Below are positions 1 through 9,524 of a DNA stretch of 45,480 nucleotides, piece after piece. Each line of letters begins with the position of its first letter. The first letter of the stretch is position 1. The DNA is from Bermanella sp. Its GTDB lineage: Bacteria; Pseudomonadota; Gammaproteobacteria; Pseudomonadales; Oceanobacteraceae. A program made the translations under genes and the position numbers. The DNA lies in NCBI GenBank assembly GCA_029938135.1, contig JAPYOO010000008.1, forward strand, positions 1 to 45,480. The letters are read 5' to 3'. Under the pieces are notes generated by a model that saw nothing but the letters and a program-made list of their open reading frames with translations, was not told where the DNA came from and did no database searches.

Positions 1-41
1 ATCTTCCCGCACAGGCTATATAGAAGCCTTTAAACTATAAA

Positions 42-1649
42 CTAGGCTACTTCTAGTGACTCACTTTGGCTATCCAAGTACTCTTCATAAGTACCTTGGT
101 AGCTGATTACTTCTTGGTTTTTAATTTCAATTACATGGCTTGCTAAAGACGATACAAACTCACGGTCGTGACTTACAAAAATCAAGGTTCCGTCAAACTC
201 TTTAAGAGCTGAGTTTAACGCCTGTATAGATTCCATGTCTAAGTGGTTAGTCGGCTCATCCATGATCAATACGTTTAGATCCATCATCATTAACTTACCA
301 AACAACAAACGGTTCTTTTCACCACCAGAACAAACACGCGCTTTCTTTAAAAGGTCATCTGGAGTAAACAACAAACGCCCTAACATGCCACGAACCATTA
401 AATCGTCGTGCTTAGAGGTGCGCCACTGAGACATCCAATCAAACAAGGTTAGGTCGTTATCAAAGTCTTTAGTGCTGTCTTGTGGGCAGTAACCAATAGT
501 GGCATTTTCAGACCACTTAATAGTACCGTCATTGGCTTTTAATTCTTCGATCAAGCACTGTAAAAACGTGGTTTTACCTGCGCCGTTTTCACCAATCACT
601 GCCAGTTTAGCACCGGCTTCTAAAATTAGGTTACCGTTAGAGAATAAGGTTTCTTCCCCTTCGTAGCCGTGTGCTAGATCTTCTAAAATTAACACCTGGC
701 GGTGTAACATTTTATCTTGTCTTAACTTAATGTTAGGCACTAAACGACTGGTTTGTTTTACTTCATCTAACTCAATTTTATCCAGTTTCTTAGCGCGCGA
801 GCTGGCCTGCTTGGCTTTAGACGCATTGGCACCAAAACGGGCAACAAACGCTTTTAGCTCTTCTATTTCTTCGCTCTTCTTAGCGTTCTCACCCAATAGC
901 TGCTCACGAATTAACGATGAAGCTTCTAAGAAGTATTCGTAGTTACCAGGGTAAATACGCAGCTCACCATAATCAATATCGGCCATGTGAGTACATACTG
1001 AGTTTAAGAAATGGCGATCGTGCGAAATAATAATCATGGTGCATTTACGTTGATTTAGTACACCGGCCAACCAGTTAATAGAGTGAATATCCAAGTTGTT
1101 GGTAGGCTCATCAAGCAGCAAGATATCAGGGTTAGAAAACAACGCCTGCGCTAATAATACTCGTACCTTATAACCCGGAGATACCGCGCTCATTAGGCCA
1201 AAATGCAATTCTTCATCAATACCGGCTTCTAGCAAAATATCACCCGCACGACTTTCGGCGGTGTAACCGTCCATTTCAGCAAACTCAACCTCAAGGTTGG
1301 CTACTGTCATGCCCTCGTCTTCGGTCATCTCAGGCAATCCGTAAATACGATCACGCTCTTGCTTAATTTCCCATAATTTTGGGTCACCCATAATTACAGC
1401 ATCAATTACGCTGTACTCTTCAAAGGCGAACTGATCCTGACTTAAAACACCTAGCTTATTGCCTGGTGTAATAGAAAGGTTGCCCGAAGTAGGTGCTAAT
1501 TCGCCACTAAGGATTTTCATGAACGTGGATTTACCACAGCCATTAGCACCAATTAGGCCGTAACGGTTGCCGTTACCAAACTGTGCAGAGATGTTTTCAA
1601 ACAAAGGCGAAGCGCCAAACTGCATGGTGATATTTGCGGTAGTAATCAA
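42..1649 (-). CDS. ybiT: ABC-F family ATPase YbiT
   Basis: Soluble cytoplasmic protein of two ABC ATPase domains with no membrane segments; ABC-F proteins act at the ribosome in translation control. Domain 1 has Walker [10 protein letters not shown] and Walker [14 protein letters not shown]. Its signature is the degenerate VSPGYKVRV, which is also degenerate in E. coli YbiT. Domain 2 has Walker [10 protein letters not shown], signature CSGGEKNR and Walker [13 protein letters not shown] charged linker rich in Lys and Glu joins them. The 535 aa length and near-collinear recall of E. coli YbiT (530 aa) support the specific name. The start is TTG, preceded by AGGA at 8-base spacing, and it aligns with the YbiT N-terminus (about 8 residues before TMQFG). 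The gene is alone, with a near-300-base gap upstream. Confidence 0.93.
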   Translation of the reverse strand: MITTANITMQFGASPLFENISAQFGNGNRYGLIGANGCGKSTFMKILSGELAPTSGNLSITPGNKLGVLSQDQFAFEEYSVIDAVIMGDPKLWEIKQERDRIYGLPEMTEDEGMTVANLEVEFAEMDGYTAESRAGDILLEAGIDEELHFGLMSAVSPGYKVRVLLAQALFSNPDILLLDEPTNNLDIHSINWLAGVLNQRKCTMIIISHDRHFLNSVCTHMADIDYGELRIYPGNYEYFLEASSLIREQLLGENAKKSEEIEELKAFVARFGANASKAKQASSRAKKLDKIELDEVKQTSRLVPNIKLRQDKMLHRQVLILEDLAHGYEGEETLFSNGNLILEAGAKLAVIGENGAGKTTFLQCLIEELKANDGTIKWSENATIGYCPQDSTKDFDNDLTLFDWMSQWRTSKHDDLMVRGMLGRLLFTPDDLLKKARVCSGGEKNRLLFGKLMMMDLNVLIMDEPTNHLDMESIQALNSALKEFDGTLIFVSHDREFVSSLASHVIEIKNQEVISYQGTYEEYLDSQSESLEVA

Positions 1650-1946
1650 AGAGATAATCCTGACATAACAAAGAGTGAATGACGCTATAGGCCTTATCTG
1701 TGCTGCTTTTAGTACTTATTGTGGAGAAAAAACCACTGGCAATAGATAGGGTGCGTTCAATTTGGGCGCACTATAGACATTTAACGCATGAATGTCGAGC
1801 TAAACTGACTATTTTATGTACAAATACACATATTTAAAAGCAACTCTAAACACGCTGTGTGCTGCCTGCTTATTGCTATTTTGGGAGAGTAAAAGGGCTT
1901 TAGGAGCCCATTTATGGGGACGTGGTCGTCAGACTAGGTTCTGTTT

Positions 1947-2438
1947 TTAATCGGTAAGAAGCGCTTTTTGCCAAAACATCGCTTTTCCCATGGCAGGATC
2001 AAGCTCGTAGCCTGCAAATCCAAACTTTGAGTAACTATTTTGAGCCACCTTATTACCCTCCAATACCTCAAGGGTTAATTTACTGCAGCCCTTATCGATG
2101 GCAATGTTTTGTACCGCTTCTAACATCTTCTGGCTAATACTCAGCCTTTGATAATCACTTAAAACTATAACGTCATGGATATTCAACAAAGGTTTACACT
2201 GAAATGTAGAGAACCCTTCAAAGCAGTTAACCAATCCAGCAGGTTTGCCGTCTACGTAACACATAACAGTTAGGGCGTGAGCCGTTTTCGCCAGCTCTTT
2301 AACTAAATTATCTTTAACGAATTGCGAGAGAGGCTCACCGCCTCCCATGGGGTCTTTTGCGTAACTATTTAATAGAAATACAATGTCCTGGGCATGTTGT
2401 GGGTTCAGGTAATCGGCATTTATTACTGTTATGTTCAT
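1947..2438 (-). CDS. GNAT family N-acetyltransferase
   Basis: Predicted acetyl-CoA-dependent acetyltransferase of unknown substrate, about 163 aa. The fold is suggested by the central segment around VIVLSDYQRLSISQKML, at the position of the acetyl-CoA pyrophosphate loop, followed by LTLEVLEGNKVAQNSYSKFGF, the usual GNAT C-terminal motif. The Q/R-x-x-G-x-G/A loop is degenerate, with serines in place of glycines. I prefer the second Met (start at 2438) because AAAGGA lies 8 bases before it, while the longer ORF start overlaps that ribosome site. It is a single cytoplasmic domain. The next gene upstream, an NTF2-like protein, lies about 100 bases away in the same direction, so cotranscription is possible but not shown. 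Confidence 0.8.
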   Translation of the reverse strand: MNITVINADYLNPQHAQDIVFLLNSYAKDPMGGGEPLSQFVKDNLVKELAKTAHALTVMCYVDGKPAGLVNCFEGFSTFQCKPLLNIHDVIVLSDYQRLSISQKMLEAVQNIAIDKGCSKLTLEVLEGNKVAQNSYSKFGFAGYELDPAMGKAMFWQKALLTD

Positions 2439-2546
2439 ACACGGCATCCTTTCACTGCTTTAAAAGCGAGGCAGGCCGGTGGTAGCAGCCCTTCCCGCGT
2501 TTATAAACTATTTGAGTTAAGGCAAGCGTAACATGTGCCCTTTACA

Positions 2547-2942
2547 CTATTTAGGAACGAAGCCGGCATCTTGTAAATTTTTAGTCATTTTATCTAACAT
2601 TAATTGCAAGCCATTAATGGGTCGTAACATCACTTCAAAGTGCACTATTTTACCTTGATCGTTCCAACGAATTAAATCGATGCCTTTTACCTTTTTATCA
2701 TCCACTCGGGCTGAAAACTCCAACGCTAGGTTTTCACCGTCAATCCATTCTCGCTGGTATTCAAAATCCTGAAATATATCTATGACCATTTTTAAGATGT
2801 ACTGGGTAATATCACGGCCTTTTTTTGGCTGCCAAACGGTGGGCGAGTGAAACTCTACGTTCTCGTCCAGTAATTCACGTAATAGGGCCATATCTTTGTT
2901 TGCCACCACTTGGTGCCAACGATCTAGGTTTTCCTGACTCAT
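2547..2942 (-). CDS. NTF2-like / SnoaL-like domain protein
   Basis: Small (131 aa) single-domain protein of the NTF2-like fold. Visible family features are the N-terminal helix with WHQVVANKD, the FHSPTVWQPKKGRD strand-turn, and the conserved strand pattern ending in a GKIVHFEVMLRP segment. Members bind small hydrophobic ligands or act as isomerases, cyclases or hydrolases. No substrate can be assigned here. The start at 2942 is chosen because AAGG sits 7 bases upstream of this second ATG, while the first ATG abuts the ribosome site. It lies upstream of the GNAT gene on the same strand. Confidence 0.75.
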   Translation of the reverse strand: MSQENLDRWHQVVANKDMALLRELLDENVEFHSPTVWQPKKGRDITQYILKMVIDIFQDFEYQREWIDGENLALEFSARVDDKKVKGIDLIRWNDQGKIVHFEVMLRPINGLQLMLDKMTKNLQDAGFVPK

Positions 2943-3178
2943 GTTCATGCCTTTTATTATCTAAGGTAACGATAGAGACGCTTATTTGAATTGCATATAC
3001 AAGCAAGCGCACCCCACTTATAAAGCCAAGCTACAGCATAAACCTTACACTGTATAGTTCACTTTAAGGCATAAACCACTTAATTGAGCTTACTGTACTT
3101 AAGACTACCAAAAGGATGTATCAATAAACGGGCCCACTGAGCAACACTTACGCCAGCAACCTTTTTTGTAAAGGCGGA

Positions 3179-3832
3179 TCAGCTTTTTCCATGAAACTCG
3201 TTAATGATGGATTTAAATACATCCGGCCCATACCAGCCTTTAGTATTGAATTGATATTTGCTCTGAAGCTTCAGTAACTGTAGCTTGGCCGTTTGAACAT
3301 TATCTTTTTGATTATTTTGATAGAAATCTACTTCTGCTAAAAACTCCAAAAACCGTGAAGCCAGTATTTTTTTAGTTAAGCACTGATCTTTATCCTTGCC
3401 TGCGGTGAAATTAAGGCTAGTGCCATAACACTGAGTGTCATGATTAAAAATTAACAGCTTATATAAAAAGGTGCCATCTACACGCTGCACTTCAGCTAAT
3501 TGACCCTGCATTTCTTGTATTTTTTTCTCATGCATTTGTACTTCGGCTTGGTAATCGGCCAACAAACGCGTTATTTCCTGTTGCGTTAACGCGATCGTTT
3601 CTTGCTGGGTTTGCACTGGAAATAATTTAATAATATTCGCAGGTGCCATGTAATCTTGCCGTTCATTTAATTTATTTTTCAATTCAAAAATATCGTCGCT
3701 GCCTTTTTCATGAATAACCGGCGGCCAGAATTCCACTCGTCGACCATCGGCTACCGCAAAACAGGCCAATACCATTAAAATTAATAACAACGCCACAATA
3801 GACCACACGGGTAATTTTTTTATTATTTCCAT
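3179..3832 (-). CDS. membrane-anchored coiled-coil protein, unknown function
   Basis: Protein of 217 aa that I do not recognise. Residues 10-28 form one hydrophobic segment (VWSIVALLLILMVLACFAV) after a short basic N-terminus, so it is probably a single-pass inner-membrane protein with a periplasmic C-terminal part. Residues about 75-115 are rich in Gln, Glu and Lys with heptad-like spacing (LLADYQAEVQMHEKKIQEMQ), suggesting a coiled coil. Two cysteines (in TQCYG and DQCLTK) could form a disulfide. The C-terminus holds WYGPDVFKSIINEF. A binding partner for the family-3 solute-binding protein upstream on the same strand is possible but unsupported; the two are about 240 bases apart. Confidence 0.6.
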   Translation of the reverse strand: MEIIKKLPVWSIVALLLILMVLACFAVADGRRVEFWPPVIHEKGSDDIFELKNKLNERQDYMAPANIIKLFPVQTQQETIALTQQEITRLLADYQAEVQMHEKKIQEMQGQLAEVQRVDGTFLYKLLIFNHDTQCYGTSLNFTAGKDKDQCLTKKILASRFLEFLAEVDFYQNNQKDNVQTAKLQLLKLQSKYQFNTKGWYGPDVFKSIINEFHGKS

Positions 3833-4070
3833 TTACTTGCCCATCCCTGAATTTTAGCACAGGTAATTCAAAGGGCCTGAGTCGCCCAAGTCACAATAGA
3901 CACCAGATTGAATGGTCTATTAAAGAAGGGCTAATATAGCAGTTATCAACATTCAGGGAAGCCCACACGCCACCTTGAATTGACAGGTATACACGGGCAA
4001 GAAAAAGAATAAAAAATTACAATTTAAATTATTTAGTGGCATTACAGCTTGATTTAAAGTACTTGGCCAA

Positions 4071-4850
4071 TCAGTAATGCCATTTATCCACTACCGATTT
4101 TACGAACCCACTTCTTTTAAGCTTTTTTAACTCACGATCAAATTGGTCCCTTAATAAAGACAATTGACGCTTTTTTGAAAATGCCACATACAAAGGAATA
4201 GATCCTATAGGATGCGCGACTCTAACAATGCCCCCCGCTGGGTATGCTTTTAATATTTTTGACGCTCGCTGCTGAGTACTCACGACTACATCAACCCGAT
4301 TTTTCAATAACATGAAAAAACTAGAGTCTAAAGTCTTAGTTCCTATAAGATTTAAGCTGGCAGCCATTTTATTGAAGGCCTCGCCATACGTATCCCCTAG
4401 AATAACCGCCATCTTTTTTTGCTTAATGGCGGAATAGTCGCCACTAAATTCAAACTGATGACCTGCGTTTACGTAAAAATAGACATTCTCATACAGCAGG
4501 ACTTCTTGGCTGTAATCTAAATACACTTCACGCTTAGGTGTTTTGCGAATAAAAGGCACACCATCAGCTTGTCCATTTTCCAGCATATGAATCACACGCT
4601 TGCCAGGTAAAAGCTCCAACGTCGAATTATGACCTAGATTGCCCATCACCTTTTTAAAGATTTCAATCGCCACACCCTGCACTTGCTGTTTATCATCATA
4701 AAAACCCAAAGGATGGGCATTTACATCAACAAAAAAAAGCTCGTCGCTAGCGGCGCTAAAAGAGCCCAGTGCATGAGTCACTAACAAACATATTGATAAC
4801 GGCTTAAACCTCACTGAATGCCACCATAAACTGATATTGCTAATTATCAT
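4071..4850 (-). CDS. periplasmic solute-binding protein, family 3 (SBP_bac_3-like)
   Basis: 259 aa exported protein with an N-terminal hydrophobic segment (FKPLSICLLVTHALGSFSAA) and likely cleavage near SAASDE. The mature part has the family-3 pattern: NAHPLGFYDD at the ligand site, VQGVAIEIFKKVMGNLG as the first helix, then ADGVPFIRKTPKREVYLDYS and the hinge strands. No ABC permease or ATPase is adjacent, so this is an orphan binding protein, as often seen in marine bacteria where such proteins may feed sensors. The start codon is ATG with AGGG 6-8 bases upstream. A 13/19 match to the Fur consensus overlaps the start codon, but it could be chance in AT-rich DNA. Confidence 0.78.
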   Translation of the reverse strand: MIISNISLWWHSVRFKPLSICLLVTHALGSFSAASDELFFVDVNAHPLGFYDDKQQVQGVAIEIFKKVMGNLGHNSTLELLPGKRVIHMLENGQADGVPFIRKTPKREVYLDYSQEVLLYENVYFYVNAGHQFEFSGDYSAIKQKKMAVILGDTYGEAFNKMAASLNLIGTKTLDSSFFMLLKNRVDVVVSTQQRASKILKAYPAGGIVRVAHPIGSIPLYVAFSKKRQLSLLRDQFDRELKKLKRSGFVKSVVDKWHY

Positions 4851-4854
4851 TATT
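4836..4854 (-). promoter_or_regulatory. weak Fur-box-like sequence over start codon
   Basis: On the minus strand, AATAATGATAATTAGCAAT matches 13 of 19 positions of the Fur consensus GATAATGATAATCATTATC. The left half is near-perfect and the right half poor. It overlaps the start codon of the solute-binding protein, so part of the match is forced by the coding sequence. Confidence 0.2.
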
Positions 4855-5190
4855 GCCCTATCTCATAAAACGGTACTTAACCTACCCTCAGTATAGAAGC
4901 CACTCTAAATAGTGATACCTACGCCCCCTTTTTCACTAAACGATACGCCCTATCATTACTTTGATGATGCCAACAGCCTATTTAAGTGACGTTTTGACCA
5001 AATTAACAGCGCTTTTGGGCCATTAATACCCCGCTGCTCCTGCAAACCATGTACATAAGCTTAATATTTTGACCCATTGAATCGAATACTTAACCCAATG
5101 CCTCTTAAGCTGCCATCCCACTAGCTAATTACCACTCTTTAATACAGTATATTGATCAATTTCCACCGTCACATTAAGTAGAAGCTAAGT
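4851..5190. other. intergenic region upstream of fabV
   Basis: About 340 bases between divergent genes (solute-binding protein and fabV). It is AT-rich, with no ORF or RNA gene that I recognise. The only clear structure is the 10-base perfect palindrome ATTGATCAAT at 5151-5160, about 30 bases before the fabV start. This position could suit an operator, but no regulator can be named. Confidence 0.5.
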
Positions 5191-6393
5191 ATGATCATTA
5201 AACCTAAGACTCGTGGCTTTATCTGTACCACTGCTCACCCTGTGGGCTGTGAAGCTAATGTACTTGAGCAAATTAACATCACTAAAGCTCAAGGGGGCGT
5301 AAAAGGCGGCCCTAAAAATGTTTTAGTAGTGGGCTCATCTAGCGGCTACGGTTTATCTTCACGCATTGCAGCGGCCTTTGGCAGCAAAGCGGCCACCTTA
5401 GGGGTGTTTTTTGAAAAGCCCGGCACAGATAAAAAATCAGGAACTGCAGGCTGGTACAATTCAGTTGCATTCGACAAATTGGCCAAAGCCGACGGCCTTT
5501 ATTCTAAAAGCATTAACGGCGACGCTTTCAGCCATGACGCCAAACAAAAAGCCATCGACATTATTAAACAAGAGATGGGTCAAATTGATTTAGTGGTGTA
5601 TTCACTGGCCTCTCCTGTACGAACACTGCCTGACAGCGGTGAGTTAATTCGCTCAGCACTTAAACCCATTGGCAACACTTACACCGCTACCGCAGTAGAC
5701 ACCAATAAAGATAAAATCATTGAAACCAGTGTAGAACCCGCCACCGAACAAGAGATCGCTGACACCGTAACGGTCATGGGGGGGGAAGACTGGGAGCTAT
5801 GGATGTCTGCCTTATCTCAAGCAGGCGTATTGACCGATACTTGTAAAACCGTAGCCTATAGCTACATAGGAACCGAACTTACTTGGCCAATTTACTGGCA
5901 CGGTGCGCTGGGTAAAGCCAAAATGGACTTAGACCGCGCCGCTAAAGAATTAAATTCAAGAATGGTTGTTACCGGTGGCAGCGCCAACGTTGCCGTTCTT
6001 AAAAGTGTGGTCACACAGGCCAGCTCTGCCATTCCCGTTATGCCGCTTTACATCGCAATGGTATTTAAAAAAATGCGTCAGGAAGGTCTGCACGAAGGCT
6101 GCATGGAGCAAATTAATCGCTTATTTAATGAACGCTTATATCTTGAAGACGCAGCCACACCTGAATTAGATGATTGCAACCGCATACGTTTAGATGATTG
6201 GGAATTGCGCGATAATATTCAGCAGCATTGCCAAACTATCTGGCCGCAAGTCACCACTGAAAATTTATCTGAACTCACTGACTACCGTGAATACAAACAA
6301 GAGTTTCTTAAATTATTTGGTTTTGGTGCCCAAGGTGTTGACTACGAAGCCGACGTAAATCCAAATGTCACGTTAGACGTAGTTGAGCTTTAA
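5191..6393 (+). CDS. fabV: trans-2-enoyl-ACP/CoA reductase FabV (NADH)
   Basis: Catalyses the last step of the fatty-acid elongation cycle, reducing trans-2-enoyl-ACP (or -CoA) with NADH. It belongs to the FabV class, which is usually tolerant to triclosan. The 400 aa length is typical. Residues 48-54 (GSSSGYG) are the dinucleotide-binding loop. Y235 and K244 form the Y-x8-K catalytic pair ([10 protein letters not shown]), a spacing that separates FabV from FabI (Y-x6-K). The opening residues [20 protein letters not shown] are a family hallmark. The start is ATG without a strong ribosome site. The gene stands alone and ends in a strong intrinsic terminator. A run of eight G (within VMGGED) is a slippage-prone stretch inside the frame, but the frame is intact here. 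Confidence 0.96.
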   Translation: MIIKPKTRGFICTTAHPVGCEANVLEQINITKAQGGVKGGPKNVLVVGSSSGYGLSSRIAAAFGSKAATLGVFFEKPGTDKKSGTAGWYNSVAFDKLAKADGLYSKSINGDAFSHDAKQKAIDIIKQEMGQIDLVVYSLASPVRTLPDSGELIRSALKPIGNTYTATAVDTNKDKIIETSVEPATEQEIADTVTVMGGEDWELWMSALSQAGVLTDTCKTVAYSYIGTELTWPIYWHGALGKAKMDLDRAAKELNSRMVVTGGSANVAVLKSVVTQASSAIPVMPLYIAMVFKKMRQEGLHEGCMEQINRLFNERLYLEDAATPELDDCNRIRLDDWELRDNIQQHCQTIWPQVTTENLSELTDYREYKQEFLKLFGFGAQGVDYEADVNPNVTLDVVEL

Positions 6394-6437
6394 ACTTAAC
6401 GTATTAACGTTTTTTTCATTCTTTAAGTGAAAGATAA

Positions 6438-6473
6438 TGTGTTACTTGTTCATACAAGTAGCACATTTTTTTT
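6438..6473 (+). terminator. Rho-independent terminator of fabV
   Basis: Stem of 11 base pairs (one G-T type pair), TGTGTTACTTG with CAAGTAGCACA, six-base loop TTCATA, followed by eight T. It lies 45 bases after the fabV stop codon. Confidence 0.9.
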
Positions 6474-6614
6474 ATCTGGTTAACACGTCAACTGCTTTCA
6501 ACTGTTAGAACACAAGCAGATCAAACTCATGATAAATGGTGATTTAATAAGTATCACCGAGGTTTATGCTCTTGTTGTTACTCTGCCATTTAGATAAAAC
6601 AAAAAGGATTGTTC

Positions 6615-7310
6615 ATGGGCCCATTTATTAAGTTTATCAGCGTGTCATTATGTATATTATTAGCCGCCTGCGCTTGGCAAACCAGTGATGAAATAAAAAC
6701 GCCACTGCAACCTGATATTGTGGGCATAGATATATCCAAGTACCAAGGTGACGTTGACTTTAAACAACTTAAAGCTGCCGGTATCACCTATGTATTCATT
6801 CGCGCCAGTGAAGGTAATACTTACCAAGACCCTGAGTTTAAAAGCCACTTTGCCAAAGCAAAGGCCGCGGGTTTAATCGTTAGTGCCTACCATTTTTACG
6901 AAACCAATGATGCTCCTCACAGCCAATTGGAAAACTTTACCCAGCTCGTAAAGCTATCTGTCGGTGACTTACCACCCGTAGTCGATATAGAGCGACTGCA
7001 TCAACAAGATGACACCCTTTTGAGTGAAAATTTACAAGTCTACTTAAACGGGCTAGAGCGTCACTATGGCGTTAAACCCATCATTTACACTGGGCTTAAT
7101 TTCGCTAATCAGCACGTAACCCGCTTTTCACAGTACCCGTTGTGGTTAGCCGAATACGGACGCACTCAACCCACCCTGCCCTCTGGCTGGTCACAATGGA
7201 CATTCTGGCAATGGTCCCAGTCACATGCGCTTAAGGGCATTGATGGCAAAGTAGATGCCGATAAATTTAATGGCGATGCACTCAGTTTTGCTAAGTTGTT
7301 AATTAAATAA
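6615..7310 (+). CDS. GH25-family muramidase, predicted lipoprotein
   Basis: Predicted peptidoglycan hydrolase cleaving the MurNAc-GlcNAc beta-1,4 bond. The N-terminus has a lipobox (LLAAC, Cys19); the residue at +2 is Trp, not Asp, so outer-membrane sorting is likely. The catalytic domain runs about residues 34-231: VGIDISKYQGDVDF carries the first conserved Asp (D39), followed by VFIRASEG, YHFY and PVVDIE with the DxE pair (D124, E126), and the closing strand WTFWQWS. The ORF track extends to an upstream TTG, but ATG at 6615 has AAAAAGGA at good spacing and gives a normal lipoprotein signal. It resembles chromosomal cell-wall lipoprotein muramidases rather than phage endolysins; no phage genes are nearby. 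Confidence 0.88.
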   Translation: MGPFIKFISVSLCILLAACAWQTSDEIKTPLQPDIVGIDISKYQGDVDFKQLKAAGITYVFIRASEGNTYQDPEFKSHFAKAKAAGLIVSAYHFYETNDAPHSQLENFTQLVKLSVGDLPPVVDIERLHQQDDTLLSENLQVYLNGLERHYGVKPIIYTGLNFANQHVTRFSQYPLWLAEYGRTQPTLPSGWSQWTFWQWSQSHALKGIDGKVDADKFNGDALSFAKLLIK

Positions 7311-7420
7311 ATCTATACCGCCGCACCACCATAATGGTTCCATAGTACCCCTTAAATATACATTGTATAGTTAAGGGTATGTTAATCTGAATCATCCCTT
7401 AAACTGAGTCTTTGCCTTAC

Positions 7421-8251
7421 ATGCACCAGCCGCATAGCCAAAGCACTACACCTAAGAGTGTTTCCATTACCGCACGTAGACCACAGTTTGATTTTTCGCA
7501 TGTAGAAAAGGTGTGGCTGGCAGACCCTATTAAGACTCATTTCTTAAATGCCTTGTCAGTACTGATTCCTCAAAGCGAACGGGTTGTAAATGACATCATG
7601 CGCCGACAACTTAAACACATTCACGACCCTGTTTTAAAACAACAAGTACAACTTCTAATTAAGCAAGAAAGTGCCCACGCCCTTATGCACCGGCAATCTA
7701 ATAACACGCTTAAGCAGCATTACCCGCTGATAACTCGTTTTGAAAAAATACAAACGGGTGTAATGAATCAAATTTTAAAATGGGGCAGCACAGCATTTAT
7801 TTTGGCGTTGCCGGCCGCGTTTGAGCATTTTACCGCTGCAGTTAGCCGAGATTTTTTAACACATCATGATAACTGGACTCAGGGTAACCAGAATCAAGCC
7901 ATTGAATTTGTAAACTGGCATTGCTTGGAAGAAATAGAGCATCAAGCAGTGTGCTTGGATGTTTATAAAACAGAATATTCCAGTGGCTGGCGCTTAGTCT
8001 GCATTTTATTGATATTTTGGCTGCCACTTACCCTAGTGTCTACTTTTACTATTCATTTATTTTTACTGCATAAGGATAGAGTGATTTATAAACCTAAAAA
8101 CTGGCTACCCTATTTTAAATTCTTGGCTCGCAGCACAAAGCTTTTAAGCCAAGGCATTTTTGCCTATCGGAAACAACACTTTAACCCTTGGCAAGCAAAA
8201 GACCAACAGCTATACCAAGACGCTCTTAAACGTTTTTCTCAATCACAATAA
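7421..8251 (+). CDS. predicted metal-dependent hydrolase (COG3687/PF10118-like)
   Basis: 276 aa protein resembling the Metal_hydrol family, which is uncharacterised biochemically. The all-helical core has repeated Glu/His motifs suited to metal binding: KQESAHALMH, AAFEHFTA and CLEEIEHQAVCLD. Their spacing recalls ferritin-like diiron proteins. A hydrophobic stretch near residues 196-218 (VCILLIFWLPLTLVSTF) could be a membrane segment. The family motif RRPQFDF is present near residue 22. The start is taken as ATG 7421; the ORF track begins at an upstream TTG. It lies about 110 bases after the GH25 gene and converges on the thioesterase gene. Substrate is unknown; long-chain lipid-related roles have been suggested for relatives, but nothing here proves it. 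Confidence 0.78.
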   Translation: MHQPHSQSTTPKSVSITARRPQFDFSHVEKVWLADPIKTHFLNALSVLIPQSERVVNDIMRRQLKHIHDPVLKQQVQLLIKQESAHALMHRQSNNTLKQHYPLITRFEKIQTGVMNQILKWGSTAFILALPAAFEHFTAAVSRDFLTHHDNWTQGNQNQAIEFVNWHCLEEIEHQAVCLDVYKTEYSSGWRLVCILLIFWLPLTLVSTFTIHLFLLHKDRVIYKPKNWLPYFKFLARSTKLLSQGIFAYRKQHFNPWQAKDQQLYQDALKRFSQSQ

Positions 8252-8281
8252 ACACAGCTTAAATGCTCAACACGCAAACCT

Positions 8282-8707
8282 TTAAGCGGGAATGACCGCC
8301 ATGGTGAGACGTGAAATACAGCTTAACTTACCCTGACTATTCACCATGCGAATCTCCCATACTTGTGAAGCTCGACCTTTATGGATAATAGTTGCCGTAC
8401 CGGTTACGACTCCGTCTCGTACTCCACGTATATGATTGGCGTTTATTTCTTGGCCCACTGCATACTCTTTGCTGTTATCAAGGCATAAATTAGCGGCCAT
8501 GCTGCCTAAGGTTTCGGCCAACAATACATTCGCCCCGCCATGCACTAAACCAATGGGTTGAAAGGTACGAGCATCCGCGGGCATCGTGCCCACAACATAA
8601 TCAGGCCCGATCTCTGTGATCTCAATACCTAATTGACTGCAGGCGGTATTTTGCATCTGACGATTCATGTCTTCTATTTTTGGGGTGGAAAACCAAATAC
8701 TATTCAT
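8282..8707 (-). CDS. hotdog-fold acyl-CoA thioesterase (MenI/YdiI-PaaI type)
   Basis: Small (141 aa) thioesterase of the 4HBT group. The active-site helix and strand read QPIGLVHGGANVLLAETLGSM, with the catalytic Glu in LLAETLGS and the conserved HGG. The C-terminal strand holds WEIRMVNSQGKLSC. Similarity to E. coli YdiI (MenI, 1,4-dihydroxy-2-naphthoyl-CoA hydrolase) is visible along the whole length, but no menaquinone genes are nearby, so the true acyl-CoA substrate is open. The start ATG has AGGG 4 bases upstream. It lies about 45 bases downstream of the AraC regulator on the same strand, so cotranscription is plausible. Confidence 0.88.
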   Translation of the reverse strand: MNSIWFSTPKIEDMNRQMQNTACSQLGIEITEIGPDYVVGTMPADARTFQPIGLVHGGANVLLAETLGSMAANLCLDNSKEYAVGQEINANHIRGVRDGVVTGTATIIHKGRASQVWEIRMVNSQGKLSCISRLTMAVIPA

Positions 8708-8753
8708 AAAACCCTACGTAATTTCAATAAAAACGGATGCTTAACTCTGCCAA

Positions 8754-9524
8754 TCAAGATAAAGTGCGCAGCGCATCTCGTATAGTCATGCCAAATAAAC
8801 GCTTAAACGTACGACTTAAATGGGCACTGTCTGAAAAGCCCGCTTGATGGGCGGCCTCGGTGGCATTTTTTTTAGCGCTTAACGCCTTAATAGCACACAA
8901 CAGGCGACGCCATAATAAATAGGGGCGCCAAGGCAAGCCCATTTCTTGCTTAAACAAGTGTAAAAATCGACTTTCAGACACCCCTAAATCCTGAGCAATT
9001 TCTTGCGCTAACCATTTATCGGGCTTTACACACTCACCTTCAAAACACGCATTTAAGGTATGTAAAAGCTGTTCAATACGTTTATCTAACGGCGCACCAA
9101 AACAGTTTACCCCTGTGTTAGTTGATGACAACAAGCTAGCTGCATTAATACTAAAAATATCAAATAAGGGTTGCAGACATTGCGCTAAATCCGCGCAAGG
9201 TTGAGGGCAAGTGATTTTTGTAATATTCAAGGACGCAACTGGTCGCTGTTGTAAATAATTAGCTAATGTTATGCCAGCTGACGATTGAGGCTCAATTAAA
9301 ATAATCCAGCCTTTAGACATAACTAACTTATGTTCAATATTAGACTGTATTAGGAAGCCATTATACGAGCCTGTCACCACCTCACCCTCAACCGTAAGGG
9401 TACAAACACCTTTTAGGTCAGGCCAAATAAGCTGCACAGCCTGATGCTGGTGGTCTGAGGCTGCAAGCGATTCACCATAAATCGCCAAAATCCCAGGCAA
9501 GCAGATTACATTGTCATTTATCAT
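8754..9524 (-). CDS. AraC-family transcriptional regulator
   Basis: 256 aa regulator. The C-terminal 100 residues carry two helix-turn-helix motifs: LAQEIAQDLGVSESRFLHLF, then ATEAAHQAGFSDSAHLSRTF followed by KRLFGMTIRD, the AraC signature. The N-terminal part (residues 1-130) looks like a compact beta-rich cupin-type ligand domain with a weak match to any family. It is followed closely by the thioesterase gene, which may be its target or operon partner. It is divergent from the response regulator-TPR gene; the shared upstream region contains an inverted repeat at 9639-9663. Confidence 0.88.
   Translation of the reverse strand: MINDNVICLPGILAIYGESLAASDHQHQAVQLIWPDLKGVCTLTVEGEVVTGSYNGFLIQSNIEHKLVMSKGWIILIEPQSSAGITLANYLQQRPVASLNITKITCPQPCADLAQCLQPLFDIFSINAASLLSSTNTGVNCFGAPLDKRIEQLLHTLNACFEGECVKPDKWLAQEIAQDLGVSESRFLHLFKQEMGLPWRPYLLWRRLLCAIKALSAKKNATEAAHQAGFSDSAHLSRTFKRLFGMTIRDALRTLS

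Noticed and set aside
1880-1920. GGGCT/AGCCC hairpin between GNAT and ybiT genes
   Set aside because: Only five pairs, no T-run, and not placed at a gene end that needs it.
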